Part shown: in pieces, positions 1 to 8,400 of the stretch
How positions within the stretch are numbered: position 1 is the first letter of the stretch
How the letters are laid out: every line of letters begins with the position of its first letter
The notes under the pieces: generated by a model
What the model saw: only the letters and a program-made list of their open reading frames with translations
Databases searched by the model: none
Told to the model about the DNA's origin: nothing
NCBI GenBank assembly: GCA_944391725.1
Contig: CALXUQ010000007.1
Location: forward strand, 1 to 42,612
Source: an uncultured Alphaproteobacteria bacterium
Lineage (GTDB): Bacteria; Pseudomonadota; Alphaproteobacteria; RF32; CAG-239
DNA length: 42,612 nucleotides
Direction of reading: 5' to 3'
Program-made: the position numbers and the translations under genes

Positions 1-80
1 CATACCTTCTTATAGCATCGTCGTCGTGAGCATTCAACCCCCATTAAAATGGGGGTAGTCTGTAAGGCATTAAAACAAAG

Positions 81-107
81 CTTTCCTCTTAAAGGGGAAA
101 GTTTTTT
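81..107 (+). terminator. Rho-independent terminator of an upstream unit
   Basis: A nine-pair stem at 81-101 (CTTTCCTCT against AGGGGAAAG, one G-U pair) closes a three-base loop and is followed by six T at 102-107. It lies before ogt, so it should end a transcript entering from the left edge. A second hairpin without a T-run (37-56, CCCCCAT/ATGGGGG) lies just before it. I do not recognise what bases 1-60 encode. Confidence 0.6.
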
Positions 108-161
108 CTTTTGCTTGTCAAACCAACTTTTAAATTTTATGGTGAGGAATGGAGGAACAAA

Positions 162-626
162 ATGCAAATTTGCCATTACCCAAGCCCGCTTGGAGTTATC
201 ACTATCGGCTGTGAGAATGATTTTATCACCCTGCTCCGGTTTGGGGAAATCAACCCCAGCGAAAATATGATTATTAGCAATAACAAATTGTTAGAACAAG
301 CTTGTCAACAGTTAGATGAATATTTCAAAGAAGCGAGAAAGGAGTTTAATTTGCCGCTCAACCCTCAAGGTACTCCGTTTATGCAAAAAGTGTGGCAAGC
401 TTTGCAAAAAATCCCCTATGGCCAGACCAAGAGTTATCAAGAAATTGCCCAAGAAATTGGCAATATCAAGGCTTGTCGTGCGGTGGGGCTGGCTAACAAT
501 CATAACCCGATTGCCATTTTCATTCCTTGCCATCGGGTCATTGGCAAAAGCGGTCAGCTCACCGGCTACCGCGGCGGATTAGACATCAAACAGCAACTGC
601 TCAATTTAGAACAGAAAAATATATAG
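162..626 (+). CDS. ogt: Methylated-DNA--protein-cysteine S-methyltransferase (Ogt/AdaB type)
   Basis: Suicide repair enzyme that moves the alkyl group from O6-alkylguanine in DNA to its own cysteine. The active-site motif IPCHRVIG is clear near residues 121-128, followed by the usual GQLTGYRGG turn. The helix-turn-helix part (FMQKVWQALQKIPYGQTKSY) is also canonical. The protein is 154 residues when started at 162, normal for the single-domain family. The frame stays open to an upstream ATG at 111, but the ATG at 162 has a strong GGAGGA site five bases before it and begins with the typical beta strand. It stands alone on the plus strand, followed by palindromic repeats that may serve as its terminator. 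Confidence 0.93.
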   Translation: MQICHYPSPLGVITIGCENDFITLLRFGEINPSENMIISNNKLLEQACQQLDEYFKEARKEFNLPLNPQGTPFMQKVWQALQKIPYGQTKSYQEIAQEIGNIKACRAVGLANNHNPIAIFIPCHRVIGKSGQLTGYRGGLDIKQQLLNLEQKNI

Positions 627-717
627 CGTCATCCCTCGATTGCATTAGCAATCGTAACCCCCAAAGAGTTATTCCTCGTTTTCTGACAAGAAAACGTCAA
701 GGAATCTTCCGTTTTTT
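627..717. repeat. Tandem palindromic repeat, two hairpin units
   Basis: Two consecutive palindromes. Unit one is CATCCCTCGATTGC then ATTA then GCAATCG (about 632-656). Unit two is ATTCCT-GTTTTCT then GAC then AGAAAAC-AGGAAT (about 670-706), ending in CTTCCG and seven T. A close relative, with the same order of units and the same linker AAAGAG, lies at 36351-36432. Stem tips differ between copies but stay complementary. The last unit plus T-run could terminate ogt. The element is intergenic and has no convincing ORF. Confidence 0.65.
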
Positions 718-720
718 TAA

Positions 721-852
721 TGGGGAAAGTACAGGAGCTGGGTACTCCCGCAAGCGGGTCCTCCTCATCACGTAAGGCTCTGTCTGCGCACTTTGTGCTT
801 GCCAATCGCCAACTATCGACTTCGAACCTTACAGGTTCGCGTCCAACTTTCC
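721..852 (-). other. tRNA-like element sharing the tRNA-Ser acceptor stem
   Basis: Read on the minus strand it begins GGAAAGTTGG and ends CCTGTACTTTCCCCA, nearly the same first and last bases as the tRNA-Ser gene at 893-979. The seven acceptor pairs (GGAAAGT/ACTTTCC) are kept and CCA follows directly, without the discriminator base. The interior does not fold as a normal tRNA. It holds three hairpins: CGAACCT/AGGTTCG, GCAC/GTGC and ACCCGC/GCGGGA. No anticodon arm is visible. It could be a decayed tRNA-Ser duplicate, a tRNA-derived repeat or a tRNA-like RNA domain; the sequence cannot separate these. Confidence 0.5.
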
Positions 853-859
853 TAAAATT

Positions 860-890
860 AAAAAAAACCGAGCGATGCTCGGTTCTTTTT
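860..890 (-). terminator. Terminator of tRNA-Ser
   Basis: Stem ACCGAGC/GCTCGGT (867-883) with a three-base loop, followed on the minus strand by a run of T (complement of the A-run at 859-867). It sits directly after the tRNA CCA end. A T-run also follows on the plus strand, so it may work both ways. Confidence 0.7.
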
Positions 891-892
891 AA

Positions 893-979
893 TGGCGGAA
901 AGTACAGGACTCGAACCTGTGGAACGGAAACCCGTTCACGGATTAGCAATCCGCTGCATTACCACTCTGCCAACTTTCC
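893..979 (-). tRNA. tRNA-Ser (anticodon GCU)
   Basis: Class II tRNA of 87 bases including an encoded CCA. The acceptor stem GGAAAGT/ACTTTCC is perfect and the discriminator is G. The anticodon stem CGGA/TCCG encloses the loop TTGCTAA, giving anticodon GCU for AGC/AGU serine codons. A long variable arm built on AACGGG/CCGTT follows, then the T arm with GGTTCGAGTCC. The long arm together with GCU makes serine identity secure. Confidence 0.96.
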
Positions 980-996
980 AGCGCGGTATGGGGTAA

Positions 997-1025
997 TATG
1001 TATATTATCTTTCCTCACTCGTCAA
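997..1025 (-). promoter_or_regulatory. Candidate promoter of tRNA-Ser
   Basis: On the minus strand TTGACG (1020-1025) is followed after 17 bases by TACATA (997-1002), or after 15 bases by TATACA (999-1004). It lies about 20 bases before the tRNA 5' end in an AT-rich stretch. The -35 box is good and the -10 box only fair. Confidence 0.4.
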
Positions 1026-1156
1026 TACATTTTTTTAATTTATTTTCCGTTTTTATAAAACTTATTCTTTTTCACCCCCTCACCCCTTGACTTTATTTAC
1101 CCAAGGCTTATCACATTAGCTAATAAATCATATTATCAACATTCAAATTATTACTT

Positions 1157-1384
1157 ATGAAGACATTATTATTTTCATGTTTGTGCTGTGGATTTTTATC
1201 TTGTTCAAGCAGTATTCCAAGTGTGAGAGCTCCATCATCTACAACAGCTCCACAAGAATATTCCCTTAAACCTAATATGGATATAGCAACACAAAGTCAA
1301 GAAGACCAAAAACGCCTTATCCAATTTGCAGATAAAAATAATCTTGTATCCATCAGCATTTTCTGTTTATCGCTCGATAAATAG
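1157..1384 (+). CDS. Small putative lipoprotein
   Basis: A 75-residue product with a short positive start, a hydrophobic stretch and a lipobox-like FLSC at residues 13-16, followed by a serine-rich spacer. This is the pattern of a signal peptidase II substrate anchored by Cys16. The rest is polar and matches no family I know. It is monocistronic and ends just before a strong terminator. The ribosome site is weak, so translation is likely but not certain. An alternative is a short spurious frame, but the signal peptide and the terminator argue against that. Confidence 0.55.
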   Translation: MKTLLFSCLCCGFLSCSSSIPSVRAPSSTTAPQEYSLKPNMDIATQSQEDQKRLIQFADKNNLVSISIFCLSLDK

Positions 1385-1394
1385 CTAATATTAA

Positions 1395-1426
1395 AAAAGC
1401 GTACTTTTCAAAGTACGCTTTTTTTT
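1395..1426. terminator. Bidirectional terminator between convergent genes
   Basis: Eleven-pair stem AAGCGTACTTT/AAAGTACGCTT at 1397-1420 with a two-base nominal loop, flanked by A-rich sequence on the left and eight T on the right. It separates the small lipoprotein (plus) from the ZIP gene (minus) and can end both. Confidence 0.8.
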
Positions 1427-1427
1427 C

Positions 1428-2201
1428 TTAATCCAATACAATTTTGATGTAAGTCATACAAATAAAGCCCAAGAACAATGCACAGGCAGACTTTTCTGTT
1501 TTTTTAAAACCATAAGTCTCTGGCAAAATCTCATTTACGACCACAAACAACAAAGTACCCCCGGCCATGGCCATGCCAAGCGGAACAATTTTTTCGCTCA
1601 TACCCATGGTTACCAAACCAAGCGCCGCCCCCAAAGGCTGTACCAACCCGATTGCAGCCGCAGTCAAGGCAGCTTTGAGACGCGAACATTTAGCTGCCAC
1701 TAACGAAATGGCAATGGTTAAACCTTCAGGAATATTGTGCACCGCGATTCCTAAAACCAAACTATTGGGGTTCATAAAATTTTCTGCACTATAAGCAACC
1801 CCAACCGCCAATCCTTCGGGGATTTTGTGAAGAGTAATGGCAATAATAAACAGCCACGCCGTTTTGAGGCTAAAGTGCATACCATGATGCCCCATATTAT
1901 TATGCTCATGAGGTAATAGCTCATTAAGAACCCACACTAAAGCCACACCGGAAAACACAGCCCCGGTATACCACAATGCCGCCACTTGAATATTAGAATG
2001 GAATTTGATGATTTGGTTCATCGAAGGAGACAGCAAAGAGAAAAATGCCGCCGCCAACATTACCCCTGCTGCAATATTAAGCAAGAAGTTTATATTTTCT
2101 TGAGAATAGCGCTTTTTCAAAAATATCATAAAACCGCCCACACCGGTAATCAGTCCGGCAACGGTTGCAGCAATCATTCCTTGAGTAAAAATTGTTTCCA
2201 T
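1428..2201 (-). CDS. ZIP family metal transporter
   Basis: Inner-membrane importer of divalent metal, most likely zinc or iron. The two signature helices are plain: HKIPEG at residues 125-130 and HNIPEG at 155-160, which form the metal site in ZupT/GufA-type ZIPs. A histidine-rich loop (HEHNNMGHHGMH, 98-109) precedes them, as usual between TM3 and TM4. Eight hydrophobic segments are visible in 257 residues, the normal bacterial length. The start has GAGGGAT five bases upstream. It is monocistronic. No metal-responsive operator is recognisable in the 130-base upstream gap. Substrate is inferred from family only. Confidence 0.9.
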   Translation of the reverse strand: METIFTQGMIAATVAGLITGVGGFMIFLKKRYSQENINFLLNIAAGVMLAAAFFSLLSPSMNQIIKFHSNIQVAALWYTGAVFSGVALVWVLNELLPHEHNNMGHHGMHFSLKTAWLFIIAITLHKIPEGLAVGVAYSAENFMNPNSLVLGIAVHNIPEGLTIAISLVAAKCSRLKAALTAAAIGLVQPLGAALGLVTMGMSEKIVPLGMAMAGGTLLFVVVNEILPETYGFKKTEKSACALFLGFICMTYIKIVLD

Positions 2202-2290
2202 TTATCATCCCTCACAAATATAATCTGGGCTAATAATAAGCCGATAAATTTTATTATCAACACTAATTCTGCCAAATTTTGCAGTTTCAA

Positions 2291-2322
2291 CAAAAAAAAC
2301 GCCGGATTTATTATCCGACGTT
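2291..2322 (-). terminator. Terminator of the unknown gene at 2337
   Basis: Stem AACGCCGGAT/ATCCGACGTT (2298-2322) with T-run on the minus strand. The single C/A mismatch seen on the plus strand becomes a G-U pair on the minus strand, which shows that the minus direction is the functional one. Confidence 0.75.
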
Positions 2323-2336
2323 TTAATCTTTAAGCA

Positions 2337-3023
2337 TTAATGTTTGCTCAAATCATAGCGATACAAATAAAAATCGTCTTTTTCAAGAGATTTGGCAAAA
2401 TTCCCCATAAACTCATTCATCCAATCAGTTTGAGGCCACTCCGAAACAAACTGTACCACAAAAAAACCATGACGCATTAAAATTGGATAATCAAATGTTG
2501 CTGATGGATGTTTCACATACACTTCCAACCAAAAATTTTCATGAAAGCGTACCACTGTATTTTTATTCCAATCCAACCACCAAACCTGATGTTCAAAATC
2601 ATCAACAAAATCACTTAAGGTCAAATACTTACGTCGGATTGCCATCAAAGTTGAAGCAATCGAACTATGTAAATCACAACAACACGGCATATCATCTATC
2701 GCGGCCATTTCCAAGTTGTTAAGTGATAACCGACAGTATTGCCCCAATTTTACACGCACCGAAACATCTGATATTCCCGGCAATAAATTAAGCATCTCCG
2801 CTAAAGAATATTTTTTAGCCGGCAAATTCGGCATTAAAAACATTTTGACCACTTTTTCCCATTCGCGACTTTTTTCCTCAATTTGCGATGCAATTTGTGG
2901 CGTCATTAAAACCGGAGCTTTTCTGTTACCGGCATTCTTAGCAAATACTAGCTCATTTTGCAATTCAGTTTTGATTCTACTAGAATCACTAGCTACTTCA
3001 CGTTTATGAGTTTTCCGTTTCAT
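2337..3023 (-). CDS. Hypothetical protein, 228 residues
   Basis: Unrecognised soluble protein. It has a basic, polar N-terminus (residues 1-40) and no signal peptide or membrane segment. A CCC cluster sits near residue 120 (DMPCCCDLHSS) and the C-terminal half is rich in W, F and Y. It is flanked by its own terminator and lies downstream of the gatB terminator, so it is probably transcribed alone. The upstream region is very AT-rich. The three adjacent cysteines could bind metal, but nothing else supports that. No function is proposed. Confidence 0.7.
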   Translation of the reverse strand: MKRKTHKREVASDSSRIKTELQNELVFAKNAGNRKAPVLMTPQIASQIEEKSREWEKVVKMFLMPNLPAKKYSLAEMLNLLPGISDVSVRVKLGQYCRLSLNNLEMAAIDDMPCCCDLHSSIASTLMAIRRKYLTLSDFVDDFEHQVWWLDWNKNTVVRFHENFWLEVYVKHPSATFDYPILMRHGFFVVQFVSEWPQTDWMNEFMGNFAKSLEKDDFYLYRYDLSKH

Positions 3024-3094
3024 AATAAAAAATTTTTAATTAAAACAATAATATGATATTTTGTTAAAAGGTTTAGCATCAATATTTTAAAAGT

Positions 3095-3122
3095 CAACAA
3101 AAAAGCCTCCCGAAGGAGGCTT
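3095..3122 (-). terminator. Terminator of the gatCAB operon
   Basis: Eight-pair perfect stem AAGCCTCC/GGAGGCTT (3103-3122) with a CGAA tetraloop complement, followed on the minus strand by T-rich sequence. It lies 23 bases after the gatB stop. Confidence 0.8.
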
Positions 3123-3144
3123 ATGCGTTGTTAAGACGTTATTT

Positions 3145-4602
3145 TTATGATAAGCGCGATTGCAGCAAACCATTAACCACTGCGGGGTTAGCTTTGCCGC
3201 CGCTGGCCTTCATCACTTGACCGACAAACCAGCCCATCAAACCGGTTTTACCATTGCGATAAGCTTCCACATTGGCCGGATTATCAGCAATAATCTTGTC
3301 AATAATAGCCTCAATTGCGGCAGTATCAGTCACTTGTTTTAAGCCTTTTTCTTCCACGATTTTCTCAGGAGATTCGCCAGTTTCGGCCATCATTTCAAAG
3401 ACATCTTTAGCGGTTTTGCCATTGATGACACCTTTAGTGATTAAATCCACCAATTTTCCGAGATTTTCGGCACTAATCGGACTTTCATGAATGCTTAGAC
3501 CGTCTTTGTTAAGCAATGCAAAGAAATCTCCCATCATCCAGTTCGCCACCTTTTTGGCATCGTGACCGGCCGCAGCCTTTTCAAAAAACTCTGCTACCTC
3601 GCGGTTTTCGCACAAGACCATAGCGTCATAAGCCGTAATGCCGAGTTCGTTAATAAAGCGAGCTTTTTTCGCATCGGGGAGTTCGACCATTTCTTTTTTG
3701 ATGTTGTCGATATATTCATCAGTGAGCACCAAGGGCAACAAATCCGGCTCAGGAAAATAGCGATAATCATGAGCGAATTCTTTCTTGCGCATAAGCTTAG
3801 AAGTTCCGCTTGCCGGATCAAACTGACGGGTTTCCTGTTCGATTGTTCCGCCGTTTTCATAAACTTCGACATGACGCTTGGCCTCACTTTCAATCGCCTG
3901 CATCACAAAACGCACCGAGTTGACGTTTTTCATCTCACTACGCGGACGGAAAGAAGTTTCGCCCACTTTGCGAACCGATACATTGACATCGCAGCGCATT
4001 GAACCTTCGTCCATATTGCCATCACAGGTGCCGAGATAGCGCACAATGGAGCGCAGTTTGCGTAAGAACTCACCGGCTTCTTCGGGAGAACGAAAATCTG
4101 CCTTGGTCACAATTTCCATCAAACCGACACCGGCCCGATTCAAATCCACAAACGTCATGCTCGGGTCCAAATCGTGAATAGATTTTCCGGCATCTTGCTC
4201 AATATGAATCCGCTCAATTCCGATAGTACGGCGAGAACCATCTTCGGTTTCCACTTCCAAACTACCCTCACCTACCAAAGGATACTGAAATTGCGTAATC
4301 TGATACCCCTGCGGCAAATCGGCATAGAAATAGTTTTTGCGGGAAAATTCGGAATATTTATTGATTTTAGCGTTCAAACCCAAACCGGTTTTAATAGCTT
4401 GGCGCACACATTCCTCGTTTAAGGTTGGGAGCATACCGGGCATTCCGGCATCAATAAATGATACATTATGATTGGGCTCAGTGCCATATTCGGTTGAAGC
4501 CCCGCTAAACATTTTCGAGTTAGACACAATCTGGCAGTGAATTTCCAAACCGCAGATAACTTCCCATTTGTTTTTTTCGGTTTCAATAATCATTGCGGTC
4601 AT
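3145..4602 (-). CDS. gatB: Aspartyl/glutamyl-tRNA(Asn/Gln) amidotransferase subunit B
   Basis: Catalytic and tRNA-binding subunit of GatCAB, which turns misacylated Glu-tRNA(Gln) or Asp-tRNA(Asn) into the correct amidated tRNA. The N-terminal [13 protein letters not shown] strand, the [10 protein letters not shown] motif and [16 protein letters not shown] are hallmark sequences. The C-terminal GatB/YqeY helical domain ends in [20 protein letters not shown]. At 485 residues it is full length. It is the last gene of gatC-gatA-gatB; one base separates its ATG from the gatA stop, and GGAG sits about nine bases upstream inside gatA, so translational coupling is likely. Confidence 0.97.
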   Translation of the reverse strand: MTAMIIETEKNKWEVICGLEIHCQIVSNSKMFSGASTEYGTEPNHNVSFIDAGMPGMLPTLNEECVRQAIKTGLGLNAKINKYSEFSRKNYFYADLPQGYQITQFQYPLVGEGSLEVETEDGSRRTIGIERIHIEQDAGKSIHDLDPSMTFVDLNRAGVGLMEIVTKADFRSPEEAGEFLRKLRSIVRYLGTCDGNMDEGSMRCDVNVSVRKVGETSFRPRSEMKNVNSVRFVMQAIESEAKRHVEVYENGGTIEQETRQFDPASGTSKLMRKKEFAHDYRYFPEPDLLPLVLTDEYIDNIKKEMVELPDAKKARFINELGITAYDAMVLCENREVAEFFEKAAAGHDAKKVANWMMGDFFALLNKDGLSIHESPISAENLGKLVDLITKGVINGKTAKDVFEMMAETGESPEKIVEEKGLKQVTDTAAIEAIIDKIIADNPANVEAYRNGKTGLMGWFVGQVMKASGGKANPAVVNGLLQSRLS

Positions 4603-4603
4603 C

Positions 4604-6070
4604 TTACATCACTCCCTCAAACTTAGCATCTTCCTCTAAGGCTGATGCCACCTTAAATACATCACCTTCATCAAAAGCTTTGCCGATAACCTGCAAGCCC
4701 AAAGGCAAACCATCTGAGGTCAGGCCTATTGGCAAGCTCAGAGCGGGCAATCCGGCCAAGCTGATAGAAACCGTAAATACATCGTTGAGCCACATGGTAA
4801 TCGGATTTTCCTGCATTGATTTATCACCAATGGGGAAAGCCGGTGTTGGTGCTGTCGGTGTCAAGATAAGGTCGCATTTTTCAAAAGCGGCTTGGAAATC
4901 TTCCACAATTCTGCGGCGCACTCTTTGTGCTTTGAGATAGTAAGCATCATAATAACCGGCCGAAAGCACATAAGTCCCAATCATAATCCGGCGTTTTACT
5001 TCCTTGCCAAAACCTTCGCTACGGGTGTTGATATAAAGGTTATCAAGATGTTCACCGTTGACCCGCAAACCATAGCGAATACCGTCATAGCGCGCCAAGT
5101 TCGCCGACGCCTCGGCCGGAGCAATAATGTAGTAAGTCGGCAAAGCATATTTGGTGTGCGGCAAAGAAATGTCGACAATTTCCGCACCGCGAGCCTTGAG
5201 CATGGCAATAGCTTCGTCCCAATATTTTTCCACTTCTTTGTTGAGACCTTCCACACGATACTCTTTAGGAATACCGATACGCATACCTTTAATGTTCTGC
5301 CCCAAGAATTTTTCAAAATCAGGAACCTCAACCCGAGCCGAGGTAGAATCTTTATCATCATGACCGGACATGGTTTTGAGCAAGATTGCACAGTCGCGAA
5401 CATCTTTACCAATCGGGCCGGCTTGGTCCAAAGAAGAAGCAAAAGCAACAATACCATAACGGGAACAACGTCCGTAAGTCGGTTTAATTCCGGTCACCCC
5501 GCAAAAAGCCGAAGGCTGACGAATAGAACCGCCCGTATCAGTTGCCGTGGCACCGGCACACATTTGTGCGGCCACTGCCGCCGCCGAACCGCCGGAAGAA
5601 CCACCGGGGACTAAATCGATATTAGAGTTTTTAGCCTTCCACGGATTAACCACCGGATCGTAATAGCTGGTTTCGTTACTTCCTCCCATTGCAAACTCGT
5701 CCATATTGAGCTTGCCGAGCACACTGATACCGGCATCAAGCAGCTTTTGAGTTATGGTTGACTCATATTGCGGAACAAAACCGTCCAAAATATGCGAACA
5801 AGCCGTAGTACGGATACCTTTGGTACAAAACAGGTCTTTAATCCCCATCGGAATACCTTCCAAAGCTCCGGGAGTATTATCGGCATATTTTTTATCAGAG
5901 ATTTCAGCTTGATTGAGAGCCACCTCCGGTGTTTCGAGCACATAAGCATTGGTATATTTGTTTTTTTCCATTTGGCTGATATAATCTTTGGTCAGCTCCA
6001 CTGCCGAAAATTCTTTTTTCTTAAGCCCGTCAAGAGCCTGCGCAATAGTCAGTTTAGTTAAATCTGTCAT
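4604..6070 (-). CDS. gatA: Aspartyl/glutamyl-tRNA(Asn/Gln) amidotransferase subunit A
   Basis: Amidase-signature subunit that hydrolyses glutamine and channels ammonia to GatB. The Ser-cisSer-Lys triad is visible: Lys78 (GIKDLF), Ser158 (PGGSSGGSA) and Ser182 (DTGGSIRQP). The protein is 488 residues, normal for GatA. I start at the ATG at 6070, which has AGAGAG upstream; a TTG two codons earlier is possible. It lies between gatC (12 bases upstream) and gatB in the order C-A-B. The need for GatCAB implies that the organism lacks GlnRS, AsnRS or both, which cannot be tested here. Confidence 0.97.
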   Translation of the reverse strand: MTDLTKLTIAQALDGLKKKEFSAVELTKDYISQMEKNKYTNAYVLETPEVALNQAEISDKKYADNTPGALEGIPMGIKDLFCTKGIRTTACSHILDGFVPQYESTITQKLLDAGISVLGKLNMDEFAMGGSNETSYYDPVVNPWKAKNSNIDLVPGGSSGGSAAAVAAQMCAGATATDTGGSIRQPSAFCGVTGIKPTYGRCSRYGIVAFASSLDQAGPIGKDVRDCAILLKTMSGHDDKDSTSARVEVPDFEKFLGQNIKGMRIGIPKEYRVEGLNKEVEKYWDEAIAMLKARGAEIVDISLPHTKYALPTYYIIAPAEASANLARYDGIRYGLRVNGEHLDNLYINTRSEGFGKEVKRRIMIGTYVLSAGYYDAYYLKAQRVRRRIVEDFQAAFEKCDLILTPTAPTPAFPIGDKSMQENPITMWLNDVFTVSISLAGLPALSLPIGLTSDGLPLGLQVIGKAFDEGDVFKVASALEEDAKFEGVM

Positions 6071-6082
6071 CTTCAATCTCTC

Positions 6083-6370
6083 TTATTCAATCACTTTTGG
6101 AACCGCAAAATAACCATATTCTTGCAGAGGAGCATTAGCCAATATCGCCTCCGGTTGGTTTCCTTCCGTTACCACATCTTTGCGCATGGTTAAGTTGGTT
6201 TGGTTGACAGAAACCAGCGGCTCCACCCCATCCGTATCCACTTCGTTAAGTTCCTCGACCCAAGTCAAGATTTTGTTAAATTCATCTTTTGTATCTTCAA
6301 TTTTATCATCGTCAACTTTCAAACGCGATAAAAAAGCAATTTTTCTAACTGTATCTGCATCAATAGCCAT
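6083..6370 (-). CDS. gatC: Aspartyl/glutamyl-tRNA(Asn/Gln) amidotransferase subunit C
   Basis: Small clamp subunit that wraps around the GatA-GatB interface. The 95-residue product shows the family pattern: VRKIAFLSRLKVDDDKI at the start, FNKILTWVEELNEVDTDGVEPLVS in the middle and the C-terminal region with RKDVVTEGNQ and a YGYFAVPKVIE tail. AGGA lies seven bases before the ATG. It is first in the operon, after a 77-base AT-rich gap from sppA that could hold the promoter. Confidence 0.95.
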   Translation of the reverse strand: MAIDADTVRKIAFLSRLKVDDDKIEDTKDEFNKILTWVEELNEVDTDGVEPLVSVNQTNLTMRKDVVTEGNQPEAILANAPLQEYGYFAVPKVIE

Positions 6371-6447
6371 TTTTCATTCCTGTCATATTAAGTTTTTTTC
6401 TAAAATAAAACGATTCCCGATTAAATCAACTTTGCTCTTTGGGTTAT

Positions 6448-8262
6448 CTACATCACAATCTCAAACGGCAGCAACACTGCATCATATTGCAACCGATGCA
6501 GAAGCTGCAGTTTTTGCCAAGGCAAACCGCTGTTTTGCAAAATTTTGCCGGCAGATATTTGCGGCGTTCCGTTGATTAATTCGTTAATTTTTTCGGATAA
6601 AGTTTTCGGACGTGGAAATTCGGCAATTTTATATTTTTGTCCTTTAGGCAGTTTAGCCAGTTCGCGAACCTTATAAAATGCCGTGTTCAAACCACCGATT
6701 TCATCAACCAGCTTAAATTTAGCTGCCGCAGTACCTTGCCAAATTCGTCCGCGCGCCAATTTATCGAGTTCTTTATCAGAAATTTTGCGTGCTTTTTCCA
6801 CTTGCGAGGTAAAATCGCGATACACATTGTCCAAAGAGCGATTAAAGGCCGCTTTTTCGGAAGGACTGAATTTGCGATTACCGCTCAAAATACCGGAGTT
6901 TTTACCAAATTGGAGTTCGGCCCAGTGAACATTGATTTTTTTCCACAAATTTTCCAATACAAGTTTGCCGCCCAAAACACCGATAGACCCGGTAACACTC
7001 AGCGGTTCGGCCAAAATATAATCACCGGCCAGAGCCACAAAATATCCGCCTGAGGCCGCATAATCACCCATAGACACCACTACCGGAACATCTTTTTTCT
7101 TTTTGAGAGTGTTAATAGCATTCCAAATTTCGGCCGAAGCGGTGTAACTGCCGCCCGGAGAATTAATCCGCAACACCACCCCCTTCAAATTCGGCAGTTT
7201 GGCAATTTCCTTGAGTTGCTTGACCGTCTGGCGAGAAGACACCACACCTTGTTGCCACATATCTTGTCCGGCCTCACCCTCGACAATTTCTCCCTCCAAG
7301 ACCAAGAAAGCAATGGTTGGCACCTTTCCCTGATTATCACTCAAAAGGTTCAAATAAGAGTGAATGGGATAAAACTCTGCCCCTTTATTTCTGGCTTTGA
7401 GTTCATCGTTAAATTCGTTCTTAAAAGCAACAATATCGACTAACTTATTATTCAGTCCGTCTTCAGCCCGAATTGGCGCCCGATTAATCAGCTCAATCAA
7501 TTCTTTGGGTTGCATTTTGCGGTCTTTACTCACATCACTGACAAACTGCAAGAAAATGGTGCCGCCGAGCTTGGTCATTTCACTTTTATATTGAGGAGAG
7601 AGTTTGTTATCAATCAAGCTGGCCATAGCGTTTTTATATTCGTGACGTGCATAGAACTCGGGAGTAATACCGATTTTATTTAAAGTGTCGCGCAAAAACG
7701 GCACTTCAATATTAATTCCGGTAATTCCGATTTCGGTATTGGGCTGCATCCAAATCTCATCAAAAGCCGCAGCTAAGTAATATTCTGAAGTTCCGCCGCC
7801 AAGCACACCCATTCCGGTTGAATAGATATAAGCTTTTTTACCCTGAGAACGAAAATATTTGATAGTATCGCGCAGTTCCTCAATTTGTGCCAAACCTAAA
7901 GAAGATACATTAATTTCACCGGCTATTGCCTTCACACGATTGTCAGTAGCCGCCACATTAATAGCTTTTATCAACTCATAAAAAGTCATTGAAGGAGTAT
8001 CCGAAAACCCATAGAGCCACTCATCGCCTTTACGCTCGGCAATCGGTTCGTCAAAATTAACGGTTAAAATAGCCTTGGCTGGCATAGGCTCAGCCAATTG
8101 TGTTTCTTTGCCGAGCACACCGATAAGCGCAATGAGGAGCAAAATAAAGATAACCCCAAAGATAGCCAAAGCAAACAACAATGCTCTGGTAACGATACGC
8201 AGATTTAGCATTTTGCGAAGATTTTTCGGAGCCTTAGGGAAAGGAGAAGTCAGATTAACCAT
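6448..8262 (-). CDS. sppA: Signal peptide peptidase SppA, long (double-domain) type
   Basis: Inner-membrane serine protease that clears cleaved signal peptides. One N-terminal membrane anchor (about residues 25-50) is followed by two tandem S49 domains, as in the 67-kDa enterobacterial form; 604 residues fits that class. The Ser-Lys dyad is split across the domains as expected: Lys210 (HEYKNAMAS) in the first and Ser404 (DYAASGGYFVA) in the second. The INSPGG strand motif near 367-371 is also present. Its stop lies 77 bases before gatC, and no terminator is obvious, so read-through into gatCAB is possible. Upstream, 138 bases separate it from the next gene. Confidence 0.94.
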   Translation of the reverse strand: MVNLTSPFPKAPKNLRKMLNLRIVTRALLFALAIFGVIFILLLIALIGVLGKETQLAEPMPAKAILTVNFDEPIAERKGDEWLYGFSDTPSMTFYELIKAINVAATDNRVKAIAGEINVSSLGLAQIEELRDTIKYFRSQGKKAYIYSTGMGVLGGGTSEYYLAAAFDEIWMQPNTEIGITGINIEVPFLRDTLNKIGITPEFYARHEYKNAMASLIDNKLSPQYKSEMTKLGGTIFLQFVSDVSKDRKMQPKELIELINRAPIRAEDGLNNKLVDIVAFKNEFNDELKARNKGAEFYPIHSYLNLLSDNQGKVPTIAFLVLEGEIVEGEAGQDMWQQGVVSSRQTVKQLKEIAKLPNLKGVVLRINSPGGSYTASAEIWNAINTLKKKKDVPVVVSMGDYAASGGYFVALAGDYILAEPLSVTGSIGVLGGKLVLENLWKKINVHWAELQFGKNSGILSGNRKFSPSEKAAFNRSLDNVYRDFTSQVEKARKISDKELDKLARGRIWQGTAAAKFKLVDEIGGLNTAFYKVRELAKLPKGQKYKIAEFPRPKTLSEKINELINGTPQISAGKILQNSGLPWQKLQLLHRLQYDAVLLPFEIVM

Positions 8263-8355
8263 TGCACACTCGATTTCTAAAAAAACACATTTTAAACAAT
8301 GGATTTAATATATAATTTTCACCCAAAAACTCAAGATTTTTTTTTGCATACAAGC

Positions 8356-8381
8356 ACAAAAAAGCGGCTAAAAGCCGCTTT
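8356..8381 (-). terminator. Probable terminator of the gene at 8401
   Basis: Stem AAAGCGGCT/AGCCGCTTT (8361-8381) with a three-base loop, followed on the minus strand by a short T-run. It lies 20 bases after the stop codon. Confidence 0.6.
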
Positions 8382-8400
8382 AAGAAGAAGTTGATAAATT

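Noticed and set aside
1-60. End of a tmRNA, SRP RNA or RNase P RNA at the left edge
   Set aside because: The hairpins and the terminator are suggestive, but none of the conserved core sequences of those RNAs could be found in the short stretch available.
720-1058. 112-residue plus-strand ORF
   Set aside because: It crosses the antisense of the tRNA-Ser gene, its terminator and the tRNA-like element, so it is a chance frame.
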